Of a stretch of 64,000 bases of DNA, positions 22,685-31,045 are shown one piece after another (the stretch's first letter is position 1; the number at the start of each line of letters is the position of its first letter). Location: NCBI RefSeq assembly GCF_014058705.1, contig NZ_CP059692.1, positions 439,001 to 503,000 on the forward strand, read 5' to 3'. Source of the stretch: Aureimonas mangrovi (GTDB lineage: Bacteria > Pseudomonadota > Alphaproteobacteria > Rhizobiales > Rhizobiaceae). Both the position numbers and the translations under genes were made by a program. Under the pieces are notes generated by a model. The model saw only the letters and a program-made list of their open reading frames with translations, was not told the origin of the DNA and did no database searches.

Positions 22685-23587
22685 ATGAAACCGATGACCC
22701 ATCTGCAGCGGCTCGAGGCCGAGTCGATCTTCATCATCCGCGAGGTGGCGGCCACCGCCGAGAATCCGGTGATGCTGTACTCGATCGGCAAGGATTCGGC
22801 CGTGATGCTGCATCTGGCCATGAAGGCCTTCGCGCCCGGCAAGCCGCCCTTCCCGCTGCTCCATGTCGACACGACCTGGAAGTTCCGGGAGATGATCGAG
22901 TTCCGCGACCGCCGCGCGAAGGAACTCGGCCTCGACCTCATCGTCCACATCAACGAGGAGGGCGTCGCAGCCGGCGTCAATCCCTTCTCGTCCGGCTCGC
23001 GGGTCCACACCGACGTCATGAAGACGCAGGCCCTGCGCCAAGCGCTGGAGAAGCACCGTTTTGACGCGGCCTTCGGCGGCGCGCGACGCGACGAGGAGAA
23101 GAGCCGCGCCAAGGAGCGCGTCTTCTCGTTGCGTTCGGCCGAACACCGGTGGGAGCCGAAATCGCAGCGGCCCGAGCCCTGGCGGCTCTACAACACGCGC
23201 AAGCGGCAGGGCGAGAGCTTCCGAGTCTTCCCGCTCTCCAACTGGACGGAAGCCGACGTGTGGGACTACATCGCGATCGAGAACATCCCCGTCGTTCCGC
23301 TGTACTTCGCCAGGAAGCGCCCGATCGTGAAGCGTGACGGCATGCTGATCATGCGCGACGACGATCGCATGGAGCTCAAGCCCGGCGAAGCCGTGGAGGA
23401 GATGGAGGTCCGCTTCCGCACCCTCGGCTGCTACCCGCTGACGGGCGCCGTGCGCTCCGAGGCGCGCGATCTGCCCGGCATCATCTCGGAAATGCGTTCC
23501 TCGCGCTCCTCCGAACGCGAGGGCCGGATGATCGACAAGGACGGCGGCGCGTCCATGGAAGAGAAGAAGCAGGAAGGTTATTTCTGA
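22685..23587 (+). CDS. cysD: sulfate adenylyltransferase small subunit
   Basis: ATP-sulfurylase catalytic subunit, 300 residues, forming APS from sulfate and ATP together with CysN. It belongs to the PP-loop superfamily: the loop is [15 protein letters not shown] near residue 37, followed by [40 protein letters not shown], and C-terminal [11 protein letters not shown] and [11 protein letters not shown]. Length and motifs match the family. Its stop shares one base with the cysN start. Confidence 0.96.
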   Translation: MKPMTHLQRLEAESIFIIREVAATAENPVMLYSIGKDSAVMLHLAMKAFAPGKPPFPLLHVDTTWKFREMIEFRDRRAKELGLDLIVHINEEGVAAGVNPFSSGSRVHTDVMKTQALRQALEKHRFDAAFGGARRDEEKSRAKERVFSLRSAEHRWEPKSQRPEPWRLYNTRKRQGESFRVFPLSNWTEADVWDYIAIENIPVVPLYFARKRPIVKRDGMLIMRDDDRMELKPGEAVEEMEVRFRTLGCYPLTGAVRSEARDLPGIISEMRSSRSSEREGRMIDKDGGASMEEKKQEGYF

Positions 23588-25278
23588 TGTCCACTGCCCT
23601 GCGCGTTCTTCCCGACGGCGAGATCGAGGCCGCGAGCGCCGTCGCGCTGGCCGAGGACGAGACCTTCGCCGGCCCTGCGCCGGACGAGGTCGTCCAGCCG
23701 GCGGCCTCGCTCCTGCGCTTCATCACCTGCGGTTCGGTGGACGACGGCAAGTCGACCCTGATCGGCCGGCTCCTGCACGACACCAACTCCGTCTTCGACG
23801 ACCAGATGGAGGCGCTGGAGCGCGACTCGAGGAAGTTCGGCACGACCGGCGGCGACCTTGACTTCGCGCTTCTCGTGGACGGGCTCTCGGCCGAGCGCGA
23901 GCAGGGCATCACGATCGACGTCGCCTATCGCTACTTCTCGACGGCAGGCCGCGCCTTCATCATCGCCGACACGCCCGGCCACGAGCAGTACACCCGCAAC
24001 ATGGCGACCGGCGCCAGCCAGGCCGAGCTCGCGATCATCCTCGTGGACGCCCGAAAGGGCATCCTGCCGCAGACGCGCCGCCATTCGTTCATCACCTCGA
24101 TGGTCGGCATCCGATCGGTCATCGTGGCGGTGAACAAGATGGACCTCGTCGACTACGACGAGGCCGTCTTCAGGAGGATCGAGACCGAGTATCGCGCACT
24201 GCTGCCGCGCCTCGGCTTCACCGACGTCGCCTTCGTGCCGATTTCGGCCAAGAGCGGTGACAATGTCGCGAACCGCTCGGCTTCCATGCCCTGGTATGAC
24301 GGGCCGACGCTTCTGGAGCGGCTGGAGACGGTGCGGCCCGAGACGCTGGAAGACACGAGCGCGCCCTTCCGCATGCCGGTGCAGTGGGTCAACCGGCCCA
24401 ATCTCGACTTCCGGGGGTTCTGCGGCACCGTGGCGAGCGGCAGGGTCGCGCCCGGCGATGCCGTCGTCTCGTTGCCGAGCGGGCGCCGGAGCCGCGTGAA
24501 GGCGGTCTTCGGCGCGGACGGCGAGGCGCCGGGCGCCGGCACGGGCGAAGCAGTCACCCTGACGCTCAACGACGAGATCGACGCCTCGCGCGGCGACGTG
24601 ATCGTGGCGGTCGGCGACGCGCTGAAGCCTTCGCGGCAGGTTGCGGCAGACATCCTCTGGATGTCGGAGCGGCCGTTGATCGAAGGGCGCAGGCTCGTCG
24701 CCAAGCTCTCGTCCTCGCAGGGGCCGGCCACAGTGCGCCGTCTTTCGGAGGCGGTGGACATCCACTCCTACGAGCCGCGCGCGACGAGCGCGCTCTCGAT
24801 GAACGAGATCGGGCGCGTCACGCTCGCCTTCGAGCGGCCGACGGTCGCCGCCCCCTATGACAGCGCGCGCGAACTCGGCGCCTTCATCCTGATCGACCCA
24901 ACGACCAACGAGACCGCCGCGCTCGGCGTCGTCACCTCGGTGGAGATCTCTTCGGGAGAGGACAGCGTCGAGGCCTCGGCCGGTACGACCTATGCGGCGG
25001 TCCCGCGTGGCAATGTCGGCGAACGCCTGCGGGCGCGCTGGCTGGGGTCCGCCGCTCGCAGACCGGAGGTCGCGCGCGCGCTCGTGCGCTTCCGTGCGGT
25101 CTCGGCCGTTATCCTCGGCATCCTCGCGATCCTGTTCGGGATGCCGATCCTCGGGGCGGTGGTGCTGGCCGCGATCGACTTCGCGCTGCGCCCCTTCCTC
25201 TGGCAGGTGCTCTCACCGATGCCGCCACGTCGGGACGCGACCGCGGGCGACGCTTTCGGGGACGGCGCCGGGATATAA
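23587..25278 (+). CDS. cysN: sulfate adenylyltransferase large (GTPase) subunit with hydrophobic C-terminal tail
   Basis: EF-Tu-like GTPase that powers APS synthesis, 563 residues. G1 is GSVDDGKSTLIGRL, the switch region EREQGITIDVAYRYF, G3 ADTPGHEQYTRNM and G4 VNKMDLVDY. The usual CysN ends near residue 475, and bifunctional CysNC adds an APS kinase of about 170 residues. Here the extension is only about 90 residues, contains no kinase P-loop, and carries a strongly hydrophobic stretch at about 503-545 (AVSAVILGILAILFG then VVLAAIDFALRPFLW) before a hydrophilic end. The tail could be a membrane anchor or hairpin; a DUF2061-like tail is one possibility I could not verify. Confidence 0.93.
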   Translation: MSTALRVLPDGEIEAASAVALAEDETFAGPAPDEVVQPAASLLRFITCGSVDDGKSTLIGRLLHDTNSVFDDQMEALERDSRKFGTTGGDLDFALLVDGLSAEREQGITIDVAYRYFSTAGRAFIIADTPGHEQYTRNMATGASQAELAIILVDARKGILPQTRRHSFITSMVGIRSVIVAVNKMDLVDYDEAVFRRIETEYRALLPRLGFTDVAFVPISAKSGDNVANRSASMPWYDGPTLLERLETVRPETLEDTSAPFRMPVQWVNRPNLDFRGFCGTVASGRVAPGDAVVSLPSGRRSRVKAVFGADGEAPGAGTGEAVTLTLNDEIDASRGDVIVAVGDALKPSRQVAADILWMSERPLIEGRRLVAKLSSSQGPATVRRLSEAVDIHSYEPRATSALSMNEIGRVTLAFERPTVAAPYDSARELGAFILIDPTTNETAALGVVTSVEISSGEDSVEASAGTTYAAVPRGNVGERLRARWLGSAARRPEVARALVRFRAVSAVILGILAILFGMPILGAVVLAAIDFALRPFLWQVLSPMPPRRDATAGDAFGDGAGI

Positions 25279-25301
25279 TTCCTCGCCGTCCATCCGGCGT
25301 C

Positions 25302-25493
25302 TCAGTCGAGCTCGCGAGCCTCGGAAGCCAGCATGATCGGGATGCCGTCGCGGATCGGAAAGGCGAGCCTGGCCGCCTTCGAGACGAGCTCGTTGTGCTC
25401 GCGATCGTAGGTCAGCGGGGTCTTCGTCAGCGGGCAGACGAGAAGCTCCAGAAGCTTCGGGTCGGGCCGCGCGCGGTCGATCGGGTCGGTCAT
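25302..25493 (-). CDS. Trm112-family protein (UPF0434/YcaR type)
   Basis: 63-residue protein with the Trm112 pattern: [17 protein letters not shown], a central [20 protein letters not shown] and an acidic end. Typical bacterial members keep one or two Cys of a zinc-ribbon; only one Cys is visible here. Role in bacteria unclear. ATG 25493 gives the standard length; a reading from 25538 would add 15 residues and overlap the upstream gene. It follows the LON-domain gene by 19 bases, suggesting co-transcription, a pairing seen in many Hyphomicrobiales. Confidence 0.88.
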   Translation of the reverse strand: MTDPIDRARPDPKLLELLVCPLTKTPLTYDREHNELVSKAARLAFPIRDGIPIMLASEARELD

Positions 25494-25512
25494 TGCGTCT
25501 TGTCCGTGGCGT

Positions 25513-26190
25513 TCATTGAAGCGTGCGCGCGCCGCCATCCTCGCCCTCGCGGGCCAGCGAGATCTCGGTGATGGCGATCAAGGTCTCGGCGCGGGTCTTG
25601 AGGTCCGGCGCTTCCAGAAGCGCCTGCTTTTCGGCCGCGCCGTAGGGCGACATCATGCACAGCGCGTTCACGAGGGTCTCGTTGGAGGCCTTGACCACGC
25701 TGTCCCAGTCCGCCTCGAGCTGGTTGGCTTCCAGATACTGCCGGAAGGCCCGCAGAAGCCCCTCGCGATCGACGTCGTCGGCTCCCGCGCCGAGGTCGAG
25801 ATCGGCGAGAAAGGCCTTCACGCGGCAGACCCGATACGGTGCTCCCGCGTCCACCTCTTCCACCACGCGGAAGCGCACAATGCCGTGCAGCGTGATGAGA
25901 TAGCGGCCGTCTCCTGTTTCCGTCACCGACGTCACGCGCCCGAGGCAGCCTACGGCGCAGAGTTCGGGATCGCCAGAGGCGTTCTGCGCACCGTCGAGCC
26001 GCGGCTGGATCATGCCGATGACGCGTTCGCCCGCGAGCGCGGCGTCGATCATCTCGATATAGCGCGGCTCGAAGATGTTGAGCGGCATCTGGCCGCCCGG
26101 CAGCAGCAAGGCGCCCTCCAGCGGGAACACGGGCACCGTTTCGGGGAGTTCGCGTTCGCTCGTATAGCTTCGATTTCCGGCCTGTCCCAC
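25513..26190 (-). CDS. LON peptidase substrate-binding domain protein
   Basis: 225-residue stand-alone LON N-terminal (PUA-like) domain protein without ATPase or protease parts. Motifs are [34 protein letters not shown] (two adjacent blocks), [10 protein letters not shown] and [13 protein letters not shown], ending in an all-helical region. The start is taken as GTG 26190, where AGGAGA lies about ten bases upstream and homologues begin (VGQAGNRSY); no ATG fits. Function is unproven, presumably protein binding. Confidence 0.88.
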   Translation of the reverse strand: MGQAGNRSYTSERELPETVPVFPLEGALLLPGGQMPLNIFEPRYIEMIDAALAGERVIGMIQPRLDGAQNASGDPELCAVGCLGRVTSVTETGDGRYLITLHGIVRFRVVEEVDAGAPYRVCRVKAFLADLDLGAGADDVDREGLLRAFRQYLEANQLEADWDSVVKASNETLVNALCMMSPYGAAEKQALLEAPDLKTRAETLIAITEISLAREGEDGGARTLQ

Positions 26191-26304
26191 GCTTGCGCGT
26201 CTCCTGTCTCGTCGCCGCGCGGCATCACCCGCACGGCCTGTCCCACGAACTGGCGCGCCCGCGCCATCCCGCAAGGGCGGCGTGGCGATCGCCCGCAGGC
26301 CGGC

Positions 26305-27327
26305 TCAGGAGAAGAGGAGCGAGGAGAGCCGGCGGCGGGCATCCTTGGTGGCCGGGTCCATCGGGCCCCAGACCTCGAAGAACTCGAGAAGCTTGCGGCG
26401 CGCGCCATCCTCGTCGAAGGTGCGGTCGCGGCGGATGATCTCGAGAAGATGGCCCGCCGCCTCGCTTCGCTCGCCGCGCGCCTGGGCGATCAGGGCCAGA
26501 TCGTAGCGGGCCTGATGGTCGTCAGGATCGCCTTCGAGACGGGCGGCGAGGGCCACCGGATCGCCGAGCCCGGCGATCTCCTCGGAGAGCTTCAGCTTCG
26601 TCAGCACCGTCGCGAAGGCGGGGTCGGCGAGCATCTCGGGGCCGACCTTCTCGGTCACCGACTTCGCGGCCTCCATGTCGCCCTGGGCGATCAGGCATTC
26701 GGCGAGGCCGGCTGCCGCCTTTGCGTTCGCCGGATCGTGTTGGAGGACGGCGCCGTAGATCTGCACGGCGCCGGCCGGATCACCGGCGGCGAGGCGCTCC
26801 TCGGCCTGCGCCAGTGCGTCAGCGATCGGGTCGTGCGGCTCGGCTCCGCCGGGCAGGCGGTCGATGAAGGCCTTAACCTCGCTTTCGGGCAGGGCGCCCA
26901 TGAAACCGTCCACGGGTTGGCCGCCCACGAAAGCGAATACGGCAGGGATCGATTGGACGCCGAGCTGTCCCGCGATCGAGGGATGCTCGTCGATGTTCAT
27001 CTTGACGAGCTTCACCTTGCCGCCCGCCGCGTTGACGACGCGCTCTAGGATCGGGGTCAGCTGCTTGCAGGGGCCGCACCACGGCGCCCAGAAATCCACC
27101 AGCACCGGCTGGTTGCGCGACTCGCGGACGACGTCTTCCGCAAAATTCGCCGTCGTGGTGTCCTTGATCAGCGGTCCTGGCGCGCCGTTCGTCGCGCCGC
27201 CGGCTCCCATCGCGCCAGAAAAGCCCGTCGCGCTCGGACCTGCGTTCGGCGATCCGGCCGCCGAGGCCGCGCGGGTGGTCTGCTGGCCGTAGCCGCCTTG
27301 CGCCGGAGCGTAGGGATTGTCGCTCAT
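26305..27327 (-). CDS. thioredoxin-TPR co-chaperone (YbbN/CnoX-like)
   Basis: 340-residue cytoplasmic protein. A Gly/Ala-rich N-terminal lead (residues 1-55) precedes a thioredoxin domain with active site WAPWCGPCKQL, cis-proline IPAVFAF, and a tetratricopeptide C-terminal half (AEERLAAGDPAGAVQIYG, ANAKAAAGLAECLI). E. coli CnoX holds client proteins under oxidative stress; the intact CGPC here suggests redox activity is retained, unlike in E. coli. ATG 27327 (MSDNPYAP) is preferred over one 11 codons upstream. It starts 113 bases upstream of the divergent LON-gene start. Confidence 0.9.
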   Translation of the reverse strand: MSDNPYAPAQGGYGQQTTRAASAAGSPNAGPSATGFSGAMGAGGATNGAPGPLIKDTTTANFAEDVVRESRNQPVLVDFWAPWCGPCKQLTPILERVVNAAGGKVKLVKMNIDEHPSIAGQLGVQSIPAVFAFVGGQPVDGFMGALPESEVKAFIDRLPGGAEPHDPIADALAQAEERLAAGDPAGAVQIYGAVLQHDPANAKAAAGLAECLIAQGDMEAAKSVTEKVGPEMLADPAFATVLTKLKLSEEIAGLGDPVALAARLEGDPDDHQARYDLALIAQARGERSEAAGHLLEIIRRDRTFDEDGARRKLLEFFEVWGPMDPATKDARRRLSSLLFS

Positions 27328-27559
27328 GGATCCGTTCCCGATCGTCTCGTTTACGCCCACAACTGCGGGCTCTCGTGTCGTAGATCGGTGTCCGTGCCCG
27401 CCAAGTCAAAGTCAAGTCATCCATGTGGGTGCAGCGGGACGGCTGGCAGAGCTGTTTTGTGAAACCGATGTGAAGATCGGCGTCGATTTTGAGTTGCAAT
27501 CGCCTCGGCCTTGGGTCATATAGCGGCCGTTCGCGGCGCCGAGGCGCTGCGAGGAGCGG

Positions 27560-27634
27560 GCGGGTGTAGCTCAGGGGTAGAGCACAACCTTGCCAAGGTT
27601 GGGGTCGAGGGTTCGAATCCCTTCGCCCGCTCCA
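27560..27634 (+). tRNA. tRNA-Gly (anticodon GCC)
   Basis: 75-base tRNA including encoded CCA. The acceptor stem GCGGGTG pairs with CGCCCGC, the D arm is GCTC/GAGC, the anticodon stem CAACC/GGTTG encloses loop TTGCCAA with anticodon GCC, and the T arm contains GGGTTCGAATCCC. It is the last core-like feature before the accessory-looking region; tRNA 3' ends are frequent island attachment points, but no repeat of the 3' end was found downstream in the window. Confidence 0.97.
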
Positions 27635-27912
27635 ATTCTCTCCAGTATATCGATGCTCTAAGATTTCTACTTCTCCGATTTTTCGCAGTCGGGAGTCGCC
27701 CGTTTTCGACGATCTGTGGAAGCGCAGAGGAAGTTGGGGTTACTTCCGGATCGCGCTTACAATCGCGACGGGCGTTGCGGGAGTGGTGGCGGTCGCGGGC
27801 GATCGGCAGAAAAGAAGATCACGTTCGCAGCTCGGCTCGCAGCAGCGCTTATAGGCGCGCAGGTTCCTGAGGGTCTTGCTCGGCGACAGGACAGCCCCGC
27901 GGCGCGCAGATT

Positions 27913-28386
27913 TCATATGAAGGCGATCCAGCGTCCTGCGACAACGGCGCCGGACCAGAGGGAGAGAGATACAAGAGCAGCGGTGCGCCCTCCCAAACCG
28001 CCGACCATGCCAACGACGTCGCTCGTGTGCGAAGCGACCCTCAACGCAATCGCATTGGTTCCAGCTGCCAGCAAGATCACGAGTTTGGCTAGAAACGCCG
28101 GGTTCTGCGCGTAGCTTCCGATCCGTACCGACGCAAGCACGATGCCCGTCGTCGCAGTGAGAGCGAAGCCGCAGAGCGCCAGACGGATTAGTGCCGGGAC
28201 GACGGCATCGAAATCCGCGCCCAGAACGCCCAGCAGCCGGAGGTCGACGGGCAGGATAGAGCCGAAGAGGACGCCGATGCCGAGGATGTGCAAGGCCGAG
28301 ATCATGGGATAGATCCCCGGCACCGTCACGATGAGACGAACGGCCTGCAGCCCCTCTATCCATTCGAAGAAGGACGTCAGCGGCAT
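27913..28386 (-). CDS. membrane protein, DUF6644-like
   Basis: 157-residue protein with four hydrophobic helices. The N-terminal FFEWIEGLQAVRLIVTVPGIYPMISALHILGIGVLFG and VDLRLLGVLGADF pattern matches small membrane proteins annotated as DUF6644, which resemble b-type cytochrome helices; a conserved His sits in SALHILG in helix one. It is the last gene of the molybdenum hydroxylase operon and overlaps the DUF6152 gene by ten bases. A role in electron transfer or anchoring is inferred only from context. Confidence 0.7.
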   Translation of the reverse strand: MPLTSFFEWIEGLQAVRLIVTVPGIYPMISALHILGIGVLFGSILPVDLRLLGVLGADFDAVVPALIRLALCGFALTATTGIVLASVRIGSYAQNPAFLAKLVILLAAGTNAIALRVASHTSDVVGMVGGLGGRTAALVSLSLWSGAVVAGRWIAFI

Positions 28387-28844
28387 CCGTCCACCCCGGG
28401 TGCCCAGTCTCCCGTGTAGGAAACGACGGTGCCGTCCGACAGACGCAGCCAGGTGCTGCGCAACTGGTGCGGCGCGAGACAGTTCCGCAAGGCAACCACG
28501 ACGACGCGGTCACCGACGCTGAGTTGGTCGGCAAGATCGTAAAACATGCGCACGGGAGAAAGCTCGACCTCACGCACCGGACCCACATCCTCAGGTCGCA
28601 CGACAGCCGGGCCAAAATATTCGTCGGGTCGGCCGACGACGAAGGCGGGCGGCTCGTTCGTATCCACCTGGATCGAGAGCATGGGATGGGGAGGAGAGAA
28701 CGCTGCCGCTGTCAACGTTCCGGAGAGGACGATCGGCGTCGCGGCATCGTATTGCCCGGTCACGCCGTGGTGTGCGCGGGCGGCTCCGGCAACGCCGAGC
28801 GCAAGGGCTGCAACGACGCAGAGTCGGTTGATCATGGAGAGCAT
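28377..28844 (-). CDS. periplasmic protein, DUF6152-like
   Basis: 155-residue secreted protein. A Sec signal (INRLCVVAALALGVAGAARA) is followed at once by the family hallmark HHGVTGQYD, then a beta-rich domain with PHPMLSIQVD, RVVVVALRNC and GTVVSYTGDW. Proteins of this type are usually encoded beside DUF6644 and molybdenum or aldehyde oxidoreductases. The chosen ATG 28844 has a GGAAGG site nine bases upstream. Two cysteines in the mature part could form a disulfide. The molecular role is unknown. Confidence 0.72.
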   Translation of the reverse strand: MLSMINRLCVVAALALGVAGAARAHHGVTGQYDAATPIVLSGTLTAAAFSPPHPMLSIQVDTNEPPAFVVGRPDEYFGPAVVRPEDVGPVREVELSPVRMFYDLADQLSVGDRVVVVALRNCLAPHQLRSTWLRLSDGTVVSYTGDWAPGVDGCR

Positions 28845-28875
28845 GAATGTGACCCTTCCGATTTGGGTGCTGGTC

Positions 28876-31026
28876 TCACAACAGATCCTCGACGCGGATC
28901 GGCAGATGGCGAACCCGTGTCCCGGTCGCGTGGAACACCGCATTGGCGATCGCCGCGGAAGCGCCGACCATCACGACCTCGCCGAGCCCTTTAAGGCCGG
29001 TCTCGTTGGCCAGCGGGTCCGGCTCGTCGATCATGCCGACCTCAATCGCGCCGATGTCGGCATTGACGGCAACGACGTAGTCGGCGAGGTCGCAGTTGAG
29101 GTAGCCGCCGAAGCGCGGATCGATCTCGGTCTCCTCACGCAAGGCCGCACTCAGCGCCCAGACCACGCCGCCGTAGATTTGCGATCGAGCGGTGCGCGGG
29201 CTGATCACACGGCCGCAATCGGCGATGGAGACCACGCGTGGCACGCGGATGCGACGCGTGCTCGGCTCGATGCGCACCTCCACGAAATGAGCGATGTAGC
29301 TCATCGTCGTGAACGCCGGATAGGCCGGTCCTGCAACCGCAAAGCCGCCTTGACGCAGCTCGTCCACGGCGCTCGGGTCCTGTCCGGGTGCAAGATGTGT
29401 GATCTCGACCTCCAGGAACGGCCTGCGAACCGCCGCGAGTTGCTGGTGCGCGTTGCCGACGATCCGGCGCCCGTCGAGAAGTTCGGCAAGGCGCTCGGCC
29501 ATGCGGCGCGCCGCCTGCTCGGCTGCGGGGATCGCACCTGCCGAGCCCCAGGATCCAGCGGTCATGTGCTGAGGCGCGGCGCCGGTGTCGCCGATCGCCA
29601 CCTCCAGCCGCCCGGCGTCGATCACTATATGCTTGAGGACAGCCTGGACCACCGAGGTCCGCAATCCTTGCCCCATTTCGTGACCGGAGAGCGCGATACG
29701 CGCGGTGCCGTCTGCGTTCACGCGGAAGGTCACGACCGATGCCGTCATGCTCGAAGGGTAGGCACCGCATGCCATACCCCAGCCTACCCGCATGCCGTCC
29801 TGGCCGGTCATTGAACCCGGCTCCGGCGATCGCGTCGACCAGCCGAAGCGGCGGGCACCCTCGCGGATGCATTCGTTGAGGAACCGGGAGGACAAGGGAT
29901 TGCCGGAAAGCGGATCGGTGACGGTGTCGTGCGACAGGCGCAACTCGACCGGATCGCCCCCAAGAGCGTAGGCCATCTCGTCCACGGCACTCTCGAACGC
30001 GAAGCAGGAGGCCTGCGGATGCGGTGCACGCATGTAGCCGGGGTCCTGCCGGTCGATCCTCAGGTTGGCGGCGGAGCCGTGGTAGTTCGGAATATCGTAA
30101 AGGCGGCTCGGTGCTTCGTGGTACTCGTTTGGCGGAAAGAAGCCGGAGCGAGACTGTTCGTGCTCGGCCTCATAGCGCACGGCGACCAGGCGCCCGTCAC
30201 CGTTCGCTGCAAGCTGGACATGGTGGTTCGAGCGCGGTCGGTAGGTCGCCGTATGGAAGATCTGGGAGCGCGGCGTCACCAGCTTTACGGGGCGGCCCAG
30301 CAGGATCGATGCATGCGCGACGATCGCCGACTGGCGCAGCGGGATGCCTTTCTGACCGAAGCCACCGCCGACATGCGGGCTTTTCACGTCCACGAAGGCC
30401 GGATCGATCCCCAGCGCGCCGGCGACCGCGTTGCGGGTACCGGTGGTGAACTGAGAGCCCTCGTAAATCGTCAACCGCCCCGCCTCCCACACGGCCGTCG
30501 TCGACAGAAGCTCGATCGGGTTGTGGTGTTGGGTGGGCGAACGGTAGCGCTGGTCGATCAAAGTCGCGGCGTTGGCGAGGAGCGGCAAGGCGTCGCCAGC
30601 AACGGTGTCGTCTACCGCTTCGCGCTCGGCACCCGCGCTGTCCATCAGCGCGGCGAAGGGTGATTCGCGATATTGTGGTCGGATCGCCTCAGCGCCCTCC
30701 ACCGCCGCCTCCAGCGTTTCGGCCACCACGAGCGCGACGGGCTGACCGCAGTAAGCGATTTCCCATGTCAGTGTCGGCGGCGGTGGCCAATCACTCGCAG
30801 CGTCGGCGGCTGGGAAGTCGTCCGGCGTCAGGACACGGACGACGCCAGGGATTGCCAAGGCGTCCGCCGTGTCGATCGTCGTGACCACGCCGAGGGCGAT
30901 GCGCGCGGGCACCGTCATGGCGTGGATAAGACCGGGCAGCGGTATGTCGGCGGCGTAGATCGGGCGGCCGCGGACCTTCTCGGCCGCGTCGACCCGGGCT
31001 CGGTCACCGAAGGGCGTGGTTGGCAT
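28876..31026 (-). CDS. molybdopterin-binding subunit of xanthine/aldehyde dehydrogenase family (PaoC-like, copy 1)
   Basis: Catalytic molybdenum-cofactor subunit, 716 residues. The 'hammerhead' N-terminal domain (KVRGRPIYAADIPLPG) is followed by the cofactor domain with GGGFGQKG at 220-227, RIDRQDPGYMRAPHPQ, SGHEMGQGLRTSV, and the C-terminal KGLGEVVMVGASAAIANAV whose Glu is the catalytic base of the family. No signal peptide is present, so export would depend on the Tat-tagged iron-sulfur partner. It is closely similar along its length to the adjacent upstream gene, with near identity from YIAHFVEVR onward. It lies in the six-gene minus-strand operon. Substrate class (aldehyde versus N-heterocycle) cannot be fixed; PaoC-like partners favour aldehydes. 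Confidence 0.9.
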   Translation of the reverse strand: MPTTPFGDRARVDAAEKVRGRPIYAADIPLPGLIHAMTVPARIALGVVTTIDTADALAIPGVVRVLTPDDFPAADAASDWPPPPTLTWEIAYCGQPVALVVAETLEAAVEGAEAIRPQYRESPFAALMDSAGAEREAVDDTVAGDALPLLANAATLIDQRYRSPTQHHNPIELLSTTAVWEAGRLTIYEGSQFTTGTRNAVAGALGIDPAFVDVKSPHVGGGFGQKGIPLRQSAIVAHASILLGRPVKLVTPRSQIFHTATYRPRSNHHVQLAANGDGRLVAVRYEAEHEQSRSGFFPPNEYHEAPSRLYDIPNYHGSAANLRIDRQDPGYMRAPHPQASCFAFESAVDEMAYALGGDPVELRLSHDTVTDPLSGNPLSSRFLNECIREGARRFGWSTRSPEPGSMTGQDGMRVGWGMACGAYPSSMTASVVTFRVNADGTARIALSGHEMGQGLRTSVVQAVLKHIVIDAGRLEVAIGDTGAAPQHMTAGSWGSAGAIPAAEQAARRMAERLAELLDGRRIVGNAHQQLAAVRRPFLEVEITHLAPGQDPSAVDELRQGGFAVAGPAYPAFTTMSYIAHFVEVRIEPSTRRIRVPRVVSIADCGRVISPRTARSQIYGGVVWALSAALREETEIDPRFGGYLNCDLADYVVAVNADIGAIEVGMIDEPDPLANETGLKGLGEVVMVGASAAIANAVFHATGTRVRHLPIRVEDLL

Positions 31027-31045
31027 CGATGCCTCTTCCGAGCAG

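Noticed and set aside
27611-27634. tRNA-Gly 3' end tested by eye as an attachment site
   Set aside because: No second copy of the 3' end was found downstream in the window and no integrase gene is present, so no att site is called.
27716-28114. Plus-strand frame after tRNA-Gly that overlaps the DUF6644 gene
   Set aside because: It runs antisense into a well-supported membrane protein and shows no family features.
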